Positions 21,381-31,231 of a stretch of 51,599 nucleotides of DNA are shown here, in pieces. The DNA comes from Gnetum montanum (Eukaryota > Streptophyta > Gnetopsida > Gnetales > Gnetaceae). Under the pieces are notes generated by a model. The model was not told the DNA's origin and made no database searches. It saw only the letters and a program-made list of their open reading frames with translations. The stretch is from the NCBI GenBank assembly GCA_015680685.1, contig MNCI01033354.1:319558-371156 (forward strand). Direction: 5' to 3'. Both the position numbers and the translations under genes were made by a program. Positions within the stretch are counted from its first letter, which is position 1. Each line of letters starts with the position of its first letter.

Positions 21381-21402
21381 CTTTTTGTTCCCCCTCCTTA
21401 AA
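21381..21402 (-). promoter_or_regulatory. polypurine tract of element E
   Basis: The minus strand reads TAAGGAGGGGGAACAAAAAG three bases before the LTR start. Its position between the third ORF and the LTR is as expected for plus-strand priming. Confidence 0.75.
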
Positions 21403-21639
21403 TTTCCTTTGATATTCATGATGTTTAAGATTAGTTACCAACTAAATCACCATCAAGCAGGAATTCATTGAATATTTTTACAAGAATATAAATCTTTTTT
21501 GAGCAAAACTTCCATCAAACTTAAGGTTTGATGAAATAAAAACCTCATTCCTAATAAAACTTAAGGAATTGTACAAAAAACTCTTTACAAAAACTATTCT
21601 TTGGGTGGGAAGAAAGTAGTTAGAGTAACTCTTTTAAGA

Positions 21640-22110
21640 ATTATCATATTGAGAATCCTTTCATATGTTATCTCAGTTCTGATGAATGCTCTTTTTGCTC
21701 TTCCTACCTAGTTGAAACCTCATTTTGGTCTTTACTTTTATCTTCAACAATTGTCTTTTTGATCCCACTCTTTAACTGCTAAACTTTGGAATTCTTCCCA
21801 ATTAGTTACTTTAGGAGTTTAAGACATAAAATCCTCTCTCTAAGAATCATCTTTCTTAGACTCTCCTTGATATTCAGTTTGGGTGGTGCATTTATGAAAG
21901 TTTCCCTAAACATTGAAATGTATCGAAAGTCCACCAGTGAGAAATCTAAACTCATCTGAAAGCCAAAGTAGAAAAGGGCTTTTTCTAGATGCTCCATAGG
22001 TTGTTGGTTTACAATAAGCTTTTAAGACATGCTCTGGATAGCATCTCGTAACATATGGGATAAAAGGCCCTCTTATTTCTTTATCTCTAAGAATCATATT
22101 TCTACCTTAC
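21640..22110 (-). pseudogene. third ORF of element E, downstream of integrase
   Basis: The N-terminal half is open: GPFIPYVTRCYPEHVLKAY, TTYGASRKSPFLLWLSDEF and GGLSIHFNV (22097-21908). It then reads on in frame across several TAG/TGA codons with EEFQSLAVKEWDQKDNC near 21780. It aligns with the third ORF of element F along its length (FIPY, C-x-PEHV, YG, PF, SIH, EW). About 500 bp separate it from the end of integrase. No known domain recognised. Its presence in two diverged copies on opposite strands is the main evidence that it was once a gene. Confidence 0.58.
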
Positions 22111-22439
22111 ATTCAAACACTTCACTTGCCTTCTCACTTAAACTTTGGATTGAAAAATGATGTAATTCTAAGCAATTCATATCTCTTTTTATAGTGCAAG
22201 GAAAGTTTGAAATTTCCACCAATTTCAGTAGCCAACTTTGCTACTTAGCCAAGAATAATTATCTTCTCATCATTATACAGTAAGCTAATTTGAATTCCAC
22301 TATTTGGTGGTTGAAATTAATTCACCACTAAGTAGTTATCTAACCATCACTCCCACTTACAAGTAATGATTACTTAAAATATTCTAAATCTAATTTTTAA
22401 ACTAACACTTTGAATTAAATATATTTTAACTAGTACTTT

Positions 22440-22600
22440 AATGCATGCATGTTCTTATAATATTATATAGACTTATTTAACATACGCATAGGATATATAT
22501 ATGTTATAGTTAAATATTATATAAGTCTATACNTGATATACATACATTTATTACTATATTATATACATATATTTATTGGTATATATATATATTTATGTTT
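22440..22600. repeat. AT-rich TA-repeat tract with imperfect inverted repeat and an N
   Basis: TATATATA runs and ATTATATAGACTTAT facing ATATAAGTCTATAC, with a single N at 22533 right after the second arm. It separates the integrase and the third ORF of element E. It is likely a difficult-to-assemble spot. Confidence 0.6.
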
Positions 22601-23960
22601 AAGTTGTGGGCAGTTGTCCAAAATAATGTTTTATATGCAAAAAATTAAATGGAAATTGAAACTCTATTCCATCTAACATCAATAATTTGTAGGTATCTTC
22701 CCATAATTGTTTCTTGATCTGAGATGGACCAATCCATATTGTCAAAAATTTATTTGGTTTCTTTATATTCCATAAAAATACAAGATCACTAAATTTAAAG
22801 GTCTTTTTAGATCCTTTTGACTTGAGAATAATTCTTTAATAAATTATCTTTAGCTCTATCTATTTTAGCTTCTCTTTTGATGAGCAAAGTCATGAAACTT
22901 CTATCTTTATTAGTTTTCTTGCTATAATTTTGCACAAATTGTAAGGCTGAACTTATACTCTTATTTGTAATTCTTGCAGACAAACCATAGACCAAGTTAT
23001 AAGCTGAGGTTCCAATAGCCTTCTTAAATATAATATGATCATTCCATAATGCAAATTGTAAGTAATCAATCTAATTTTCTGGATTCCCATCCATCGACTT
23101 CTTAATATAGGAAATAAGATTTTTATTTATAGATTTAGCTAAGCCATTTCCTGGAGGATAATAATTTGAAGAAGAAAATAGAGAGATGGACCTTTTTGAT
23201 ACCCATGTTATGAACTCTTTAGATTGAAAAGTAGGTTCACCATTCGATACCAATACTTTTGGTAAACCAAAACGACTTAAAATCTGATCTTCCAAGAACT
23301 TAATCACATCTTATGCTGAAATTTTTCTTAGAGCCTTTGCTTTAGACCATTTGGTAAATTAATCAGTTATTGTGATAATAAACTTATGTCCTACTCTTGA
23401 TGGAGTAACTATACCAATGAAATCTAAGCCCCATTTTTAAAATGGTCTATTTGCAATTACTAGTTTTAAAGGAGCTCTAGCTCTTTTGATTTTTGGTCTA
23501 TGAACTTGACATTTGTAACATCTTTGTATCTTCAAAATAATATCTTGATACATACTAGGCCAATAAAAATCATAATGGAGTATATGTTGCATAGTGGACT
23601 TAGGAGATTCATTGAACAAATTAGAATGATCATGAAATTGTTCTAGGATAGGACCAATTTGATCATTGTAAACACATTCCAACAAAACTCCTTTGAAATA
23701 CTTTATGTATAAAATTCCATTTTAACCATAAATTTATTTTCCTTTTTGAAGAAAGCTTTCTTCTAACTTTTAGTCAAGTTTTTTGAAACCTTTCGTATAT
23801 CAAGGAATTCTAGAATCTCATCATACCAATTTTCCTCATGAGTCTTTAGCATAGATACTTCATCTTCTTTAGTCATTAACTTGGCTAATCCCATTCGTTT
23901 AATGGTTTTGCATATTTTTAATGAAAATCTAAAACCTTGAAGCTCTATGAGCCACTTTTC
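22601..23960 (-). pseudogene. integrase of element E
   Basis: Zinc-binding part with HDHSNLF, STMQHILHYDFYWPSMY and CYKCQVHRPK (23685-23500). The core follows; LPKVLVSNGEPTF has Asn for the second catalytic Asp, and GNGLAKSINKNLISYIKK has Lys (codon 23134-23136) for the catalytic Glu. C-terminal: GLSARITNKSISSA, DLVFLWNIKKPN and LHIKHYFGQL, ending at a TAA near 22602. Upstream, KICKTIKRMGLAKLMTKEDE links to the RNase H tether. One frame covers most of 23685-22800. Confidence 0.83.
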
Positions 23961-25290
23961 TCTCTTCAATCCAATTTTATTTTGGGCTAAGAATTATTTA
24001 ACTGTAGGCTCTATTAGCATAATGTGAACTAATGAGCTTTCCAAATAACATTTGAAATGTTGAAGTGCCTTAATAACCACAAATGCTTATTTCTCCAAGT
24101 CTAAATAATTAAGCTCTGAACCTTTCAATTGATATCCAAAAACTATGATCAGTTTATCTTGACCTTCATCTTTTTGAGTTAGAATGATAGCAACTGAACC
24201 ATTTGAAGAGAAAGCATATAACTAGAAGTCTTCTTTTGATTTTGGTTTTATTAAGTAAGGATCTTCTTGAATGGATTTCTTAATTTTTTATAAAGCTTTC
24301 TTTGATTTTGGTGTTTTCTCTACTAGGAAATATTTCTTTAGCATATGCATCAAAGGTCTACTAATTTTAATGAAACTAAGGATAAATTTCTTAAGGAAAT
24401 TTATCTTTTCAAAGAAAGATATAAGAGATTTCTTACTTGTAGGATGCTTAATATTCTGTACTGCTTGAACTCAGGAGTTATCTATAGCAATCCCTTCTTG
24501 ATAGATTACATGGCTTAGTAAACTTCCATATTCAACTCAAAAGATACATTTCCTAGGACTTAATGAAATACCATACTCATGACATCTATCAAAAACTTGT
24601 TGATGATGACCAATATGATCTTCCTTTTTGAAAAGGCAGTAATATCATCCAAATAAACCATAATGAACTCACCTATTAAACATTTAAAGGCTAAATCCAT
24701 CGCTATTTGAAAAGTATCTCTAGCATTTGACAATCCAAATGGCATTCTTTGGTAAGCAAAAGCTCCTCACTTGGTGATAAATGTTGTTTTATAGCTATCA
24801 CTCTTATCTACCATAATTTGATTATAGCCTAAAAAACCATCTAAGAAAGAATATGCTTGACAACATGATAATTTAATCAATATATCATCAATTCTAAGAA
24901 GCAAGTATTTATCTTTCTTTAAAGCTTCATTCAAATTTCTAAAATCCACACAAAGTTGAATATCTCCATTCTTCTTTCTTATTAGAACAAGGTTAGCAAG
25001 GCATGTCAAATATCAAATCGAATATATGATTCGGGCTTACAATAACTTCTTAATTTCAAATTTCATAGCTAGCTCAAATGATAGATTAAATTTCATTTTT
25101 TTCTTATTTTCTTTTTTTGCTTAACTATCGTACAATCATTTATCAAAGGAAATTTATGTGTCATCACATCTAGCCTAAAATTTTTAAGATCATCATAAAA
25201 CCAAGCAAAATTTTCCAAATTATCTTTTAGGAGTAATGATAAATTTTTCTTGAAGATTGAATCCTTTTCCTTTGTAATATTTAGCATCTT
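23960..25290 (-). pseudogene. reverse transcriptase and degenerate native RNase H of element E
   Basis: The pre-RT linker (LSLLLKDNLENFAWFYDDLK) runs from 25287. RT: LANLVLIRKKNGDIQLCVDF (25000-24940), LDGFLGYNQIMVDK, MPFGLSNARDTFQIAMDLAF and the catalytic MVYLDDITAFSK with YLDD intact at 24644-24655. The native RNase H (about 24240-24060) reads LYAFSSNGSVAIILTQKDEG then LEK-stop-AFVVIKALQHFKCYL; the first catalytic Asp position is Phe/Ser. The connection of an active-looking RT with a dead native RNase H and a separate aRH is shared with F. Two or more frameshifts occur. Confidence 0.84.
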
Positions 25291-25419
25291 TGGTACTTCA
25301 ATAAATCAAAAATTCACTATTTCATAAGCTTGATCATCTAGATTATATATATATTTTTCGGTAAGCAAATTTTCATGAAACTCATGTTGATAATCAATCA
25401 TCCTTTTGGAAATTGAATT

Positions 25420-25985
25420 TTTCTAAAACCTTGACATTGTTCCTAGTATGATTTGACTTTCAAATTCTTGTTCATTTTTCATAAACTTGAGTACTTGATC
25501 ATCATCTTCAAATACTTGTAAATGTTTTATATTGTCTGGTACTAATGGCTGATGTTCTTTGTTTATCATTACACCTTCATAGCCTTCTATCTTTTCTAAT
25601 GTTGAATCTACTTTTGCTAAGTTATCTACTATATAATCATCCTTCCTACCTATATATTTTATTTTGAATTGTTGAAATTGATTGAACATTTTGTAGAAAA
25701 GCTATTTATAGGATTGCAAGAATGAACTTTTTACAACAAAATTACCTTTAATCTATTCACAAACTAATCTTGAATCTTCTTTTATGATGACTACCTTGAT
25801 TTCTTTTTCCAAAACTATCTTAATTCGAATACACAAAGGTTTATGTTTGGCCTTGTTATTCGTAAAAGGGAATGATAGATGAATTGCCTTGAATATTTTT
25901 GTGGAATCATCTTTTACTAAAACTATTCCAACTCTTGCTCCTTTTGAGTTACAAGAACCATCAAAATATAGTTCTCATTTTCTCT
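25420..25985 (-). pseudogene. archaeal-type RNase H (aRH) of element E, between protease and RT
   Basis: ELYFDGSCNSKGARVGIVLV (first Asp intact) is followed by FPFTNNKAKHKPLCIRIK (the Glu of NN-x-AE-Y is Lys), VVIIKEDSRLVCE (middle motif) and FVVKSSFLQSYK with a TAG at 25702-25704. YIGRKDDYIVDNLAK carries the final Asp. It ends near VPDNIKHLQVFEDDDQVLKF. The motif order is that of the archaeal-type RNase H found in Tat-type plant elements. Here it precedes RT. Probably the enzyme that replaced the degenerate native RNase H. Confidence 0.85.
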
Positions 25986-26039
25986 TATCTTGAGATTCTT
26001 CTTTTTCCAAGTTATCAACTTCTTGAAGTGTTTAGATTT

Positions 26040-26530
26040 TGTTTTCAAAAGCTCTTATTTCAACAACTTTTTTTTTCCATTTGAAGTAATGTTTTCACTC
26101 ATAAAATTTTCATTGTATATGTATATTTGATTTGGCTTCCCTTTCCAAGGTAGCCACATGTGTGAATAGTTTGTTGATATATAACCAGAGAAATTTTTAC
26201 TCCAACTTCTACTTAAGAAAAGACTATGTGAATCTAGTATGTCTACCACTTGAATAGTTACTCTATGTTTGATATGGGGCTTAGAAAAAATTTCTAATAA
26301 AACATTAGGTAGCTAACCCATAATATTAACTCTACTCATATCCACCTGAACAATCTTCTTATTTGGCTTTTAAGGAATCAAACAAAGTTTCTTGCATGTA
26401 GATAATAACATGATAGTAGAGGTAGCTCTAGAATCAACTAAACAATTGTGAAGTTATTTATCTTTTAACTTCATTATCAATAGAAAAGGAGAAGCTTCTT
26501 TATCAGGAGTTCAATCATATGATATCTTAT
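26040..26530 (-). pseudogene. retropepsin-like protease of element E
   Basis: NCLVDSRATSTIMLLST carries Asp-Ser-Arg at 26427-26435 where F has Asp-Ser-Gly: a GGA-to-AGA change in the active site. KKIVQVDMSRVNIMG follows, where F has a stop for the Gln. The C-terminal lobe has SLFLSRSWSKNFSGYISTNY and SHMWLPWKGK, then NFMSENITSNGK. It is in frame with the gag end, apart from a stop. Confidence 0.8.
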
Positions 26531-27871
26531 CAATATTAGACACATAGCTTAATTCTAATTCTCTAACTCTCTTTTTACCTTTAATAAGCTCTAAAGCCTT
26601 TCTCTATTGATCTCCTATTTGTAGCAATTGATACATGCTAACATTTTTCCTAACATGTTTAAGATCTTTAATCAAATCATATTCTTCATCTCCATAAAAA
26701 CCTAATTTCTTCATCCATTTATTAAAATATTAATTTTGAGTACTTTGTTCTACTTGATCTCTTTTACTTCTATTTTTTTCTCTTCTACTTGGTTCAAACA
26801 AATTTCTCTTAGCAAATGGATTAGAAATGACATTTGGAGGTTTAGAAGTAGTTAACCTTTCTTTTTATCAAAGATTATATCCATTTTCTTCATTATTATT
26901 ACACTCTTTATTTGATGATATATCCTCTTTAGAACTTGATAGAGAAGAGGTATCACTAGATCCATTGTTAGAAGACTTGCTTGCATAATGAATAGTAGAT
27001 ATCTCATTATTTGATTCAATATCAAGGAACTTAGACATAACAAGATCACTTTCAACTTCATCTTCTACTAACTTAGTATCTTGAGGCTTATAATTTCTAG
27101 TTTTCGTTTCACCCTTATTTTTAACTTTTGCCAAAGCTTCTTCTAGCTTCACTACCTTGTTGGACAAGTCTCTCATTGACTATCCTTTTTTAGATTTTTT
27201 GCTTTCTAACTCTTGCTCCTTCTTAACACAAGATGGTCTTGGTAATGCTTTAAGTTGAGCAAAATCTTACATAGGAATCATCATTTTCTCTTCTCTTTAT
27301 GATTCAAGTTTAGTTGTTTTTCTAACTGCATGGCTTCACCAAAGTAGTCATTCAATGTTAGTAGGTTTGGAGTTCTTGTCAACAAAATTGAAATATTGGG
27401 ATTCAAATCCTTAAGATAAGTATTTCTAAGAATTTCCTTTGATGATCTATATTGTCTTTGCAAGAGCCCACAAATTCATTGAAATTTATTGTTAAAATCT
27501 CTAATAGACTCCTTAACTCCTCACTTAGCTTGTACTAACCCACAATATAAATGTTGTTGATCTAATTGATTGTCAAAATAGGCCAAGAAAAGACTCTTCA
27601 TATCATCCCAAATTGTGATATTTTTGCTTGGCAAGTTTGAATACCAAATTTGAGCCATATCTTTTAAATTTGCTATAAACAATCTACAAGCTTGATCTTG
27701 GTGTTGAACATTTGCATGAGCCAAAGCTAACTCAAACATGTGAATGTACTCTTTAGCTAAGTAACCTTTTCCAAGGATAAAAGGCTTAGGCAAATATTTG
27801 TAAACTATCTTAGGAATATCATTGTAGTTTTGAAATCCTAATGGTGTAACTCTTTGCTAAGGATTTTCCAT
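26530..27871 (-). pseudogene. gag: gag of element E
   Basis: The start codon is ATG 27871-27869 (MENP then a TAG). The capsid domain is Retrotrans_gag-like: GKGYLAKEYIHMFELALAHA, RLFIANLKDMAQIWYSNLP and ITIWDDMKSLFLAYFDNQ, then SIRDFNNKFQ. A helical MRDLSNKVVKLEEALAKVK region (27176), an acidic Ser/Asn-rich stretch and a basic segment near 26760 follow. No clear zinc knuckle. One frame change lies at about 27200 and several TAG codons interrupt. A 320-bp leader separates the ATG from the PBS. Confidence 0.82.
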
Positions 27872-28191
27872 CCTATTAGAATTCCTTTTGATTGTTAAAC
27901 TCTTATACTTATTTGATCTCTTATAGACTAATAAACAAGATAGAAGGGATGATCTCTTTATTCTTTTGGTCTTTACTCCACTACTTGTTCCAAATTCAAA
28001 AAAACTTTTTCTCTTCTTATGATTAATAGTTAGTCTTATAATTAAGAATTTTTTAAAAAAAATTTCAAATATTCCAAAATATCAAGGTTATGAACTAAAA
28101 ATAATATCGAACTTCTTAAACCCTTCTAGCAACAAAGAACTATTGGTGTGCTAGGACTATCAGGCTTATAAACTTAGAGGATAAATTTTCA

Positions 28192-28209
28192 GCCCTCCTT
28201 CTAGCACCA
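28192..28209 (-). promoter_or_regulatory. primer-binding site of element E, with a second PBS-like copy
   Basis: The minus strand reads TGGTGCTAGAAGGAGGGC, resembling the TGGCGCTAGA-type PBS of plant gypsy elements. A similar TTCTTTGTTGCTAGAAGGG lies about 70 bp further into the element (28121-28140), matching TTCTTTTGGTGCTAGAAGG. The tRNA is not certain. The position fixes the inner end of the right LTR at about 28217. Confidence 0.6.
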
Positions 28210-28216
28210 AAAGAAT

Positions 28217-31141
28217 TGTTGCCAATTGTTTGGAACTGCCAATTTTGGGAGTCATGACATCAAAGGTGTTCTTCAAATAGGGTTTAGGTGCTTGCTAGTC
28301 TTTAGCAACATTAAGGCTTAGATACTTGCAAATAAACTTAGTAGTTATGAAATGTACTAAATGTTAGTATGTGTTTTGTTGTTGCATATGTTGAAATAGT
28401 TGGGTTTTGTATTAAATTGTAATTAGCTATCATAAAGAAGTTTGACTAACTTTGTCAAATATTATGAGTTGTTGAAAGTTCCTATTTTGTTCAATCACTT
28501 AGTCTATACAATCCCTACAACACACTCCTTATAACAAATGAAATTTTACAAAAACATTTATGCACAATTTTTCCAATCTATTCCTAATTTTCCCAAGAGA
28601 GTTTTTTTCATAAGAAAACTAGAAATAAAGCAAGATTCAAGGGACTTAGAAAAAGAATGAAAAGAAAAGTAGAATTGCATGAAATCTCAAATATTTAAGC
28701 AAGATAAACTAGCATGAGGAAACACTTCACAATAAAGCTATTCCTAATTCAATAAATATGAATTGTCCAAACATTCTAATCTCAACAAGAAATTTCATAG
28801 AGATAATCTTATTATACTATTAAAACCTGCTACATAAATGACAAAGCACAAGTATCTATTTTGGCTAGTTAATAGTTGTCAAAGATTGCATTCAACAGAG
28901 CTTTCAAAAATTTGACAATTTCAGGATTGAAATATTAAGATAATACACTTTAAAATAATGAAGCTATTTTAGTCATCTCAAAATACCAAAGATCTTCCTA
29001 GATTCTTTATTCTCAAAATAGGAAATTTTATTAAGATATTACTATTAAATTGCTCCCAAGGCTTTTCAACAACATAAGCTCTTTTATAGAAAATCTTAAT
29101 AGAAGTCTAATGTTGCACAAAAATAGAGCTATGAAACCAACCTAGAAAAAATATAAAAATTAAGTGCCAAGCACGATACTACCTAAACCATTAGTTAAGC
29201 AACCTAAAACAAAATGGAAAAGAATGAACTAACAAGATTAAAACAAAGTAGCCAAATTGATGTCTTTAGCAAGCCATCTTACAAGTAATCTTCAATTGTC
29301 TTTTTCAAATTCTCCCAATCCCCCCTTTTAACTCTACCCTTGAAGCCCTTTTATAGTGGATTTGGGTAGTTATAATAATGATGAAAAGTTAAAGGTATTA
29401 CAAATATCTAGGGAGATTAATTAATAACCACCCTAGAAGTTATAACTTCCATAGGAAGTTATTAGAAATTTAAGCTATGATGGCCAAGTGTTTTATTAGT
29501 GATGGAAAGCTAAAAAAAATATCATAAAGTTTTTAATTGTAATCATCATAGGAAGTTACAATTTCCATAGAAATAAAAGGAGCCATAGCCAAATATCTTC
29601 TTCATATAGCAAGTTGTACAAATATCCCATAAATTCTTCTTCTCCATTTTATGATTGGCTGATCAAAGGAGATAGTATATGGTTAGACAAAGTGTTTAGG
29701 TACGTGTGTGTATCCCACAATAAAAACAATTGCTAGTTTAGTCAATGAACTTATAGTTTGTAGCAACAATTAATTTCCATGTCTTGTTGATAAGCTCTAC
29801 TAAGGTCATTGTTAGACATGTCAATAGGTATGATGTAGGTATCACTAGTGGTAGCTTTAAAAATGTGCTTTGCAGTAACACAAGATTAAGTTGCCCAAAT
29901 CTTGGCACATGTAGGGTTCAATACCTCTTGCAATATGTCATCTTTTCTACCTACAACTACCACAACTAATGTTGTTACAACTAAATCATAATCAAAGTTC
30001 ATCTCAAGCAATATTCTAGAACCAAATAGCACCAAGATGGAGATCGTGAAGGCCTCTACAAAAACAATGGCAGTCATATCAAAGGTAGTAGAACAAGCAT
30101 AAGAACCAACAACTAAGGTGATTCTAAGCAATAGAGCTCCCACATCTTCTTACAACTTTACTTGCTGGTGGAGCAATGATTGGCAACACTACCATTTGAA
30201 ATGATTTTTATTTTTTCTTGTTTAGTTGTAGGTCTATTAGATATTTTTCCAAGGACACCCATTGCTCATATTTGTTTCATTTATTTTTAACAATGGAGTA
30301 GGAAAAAGCTCTTACATCTACCCAAGTTAACCCTCCTCTTGCATATTCTACCTCTAGGAAAAGGAAAATGAAATAGAGAAACTATAAAGTCTTGAGAAAT
30401 TATGAATAGGAGGATCTCAAGAGGAGTATCTCCTTTCTCAAACAAATAATAACACCTCAATACTATGAAACCTTAGACAAAATCAAAAGGTTGGATTCAC
30501 TTTCATTTCTCTATGTATGTTCCTTTCTTGACAAGCAATTGTTTTGCATTGGAGGTGCACTTGCGACAAATGAAGAAATCGTAGTAGAACAGAGAATTGA
30601 GAACCAAGGAACAAGGTTGTGAGGGCTTCAATTCCTAATTTTCTCACATCTCCACAATGATCCAATTCATCAATGTCATTGAGCCCATACTAAATGTAGT
30701 AGTGGTGATGCCATAAGTGGTAATGATGGTGATCAACATGTGGGTGAAGGCGTTGAGCCAAGGTCCTTGTTTAATTATTTTTTAAAAATTTCCAAAAACT
30801 GTAATGGTATTCTTACAATACCCCTCTAATGTTTTTTTTCTTAAACTTGAAATTATAAAATCATTAATATCCAGACTATCAATCCTCATCCAAAATATAT
30901 ATTTTTAAATTAAACGTGTCCAACCAAATATAATGGTTTTGCATCAAGTTTATCTTGGACAATGAATTAAGCCTTAGGTAAGGATAATGTTGATAAATAG
31001 TAGCACTAAACATAGTATTTGCCTAAAATTAAAATAGGTAAGATTGATCATGATCTTCAAGAGTATCTCTTCATACCCCCTTTTAAAAAAACTTGTGACA
31101 CTTTTCATATTCCTACTCCATAATATGGCCAAAATGTGCCA
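28217..31141 (-). repeat. 5' LTR of element E (right)
   Basis: The outer end, TGGCACATTTTGGCC (31141), matches the left LTR. Bases 29210-31141 are the direct repeat of 19433-21378. The inner 1 kb (28217-29209) has no partner in the window; it is included because the PBS lies at its left edge and the TATA box (CACTATAAAAGGG, 29349-29355) would give an R-U5 of about 1.1 kb. If the PBS call is wrong, the LTR would end near 29205. Confidence 0.72.
29349..29355 (-). promoter_or_regulatory. TATA box of E LTR promoter
   Basis: CACTATAAAAGGGCTTCAAG on the minus strand, conserved exactly in the left LTR (19576-19582). Transcription would start roughly 30 bp downstream, towards lower coordinates, and run through gag. 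Confidence 0.7.
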
Positions 31142-31231
31142 ACACTATAGACATGACTCTTGAATGTTGTAGTGGTGTTTTACAAAAAATTGACAAAAGA
31201 CATGACAAGATAAAATTTAACAAAAATAAAT

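Larger units (their letters stand above)
19433..31141 (-). mobile_element. Ty3/gypsy element E, dual RNase H lineage, nested in B
   Basis: Minus-strand order: 5' LTR (right), PBS, gag, protease, aRH, RT, degenerate RNase H, integrase, third ORF, polypurine tract, 3' LTR (left, truncated). It lies inside B: sequence of B resumes at 31142 and at 18503. Several frameshifts, stops and catalytic changes (DSG to DSR in protease, second Asp and Glu of integrase lost) make it defective. It is homologous to F and to fragment H. Motifs such as VPDN-x-KH-x-x-VFEDD between aRH and RT match a plant Ty3-type lineage I recall from genome annotations. Confidence 0.88.
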
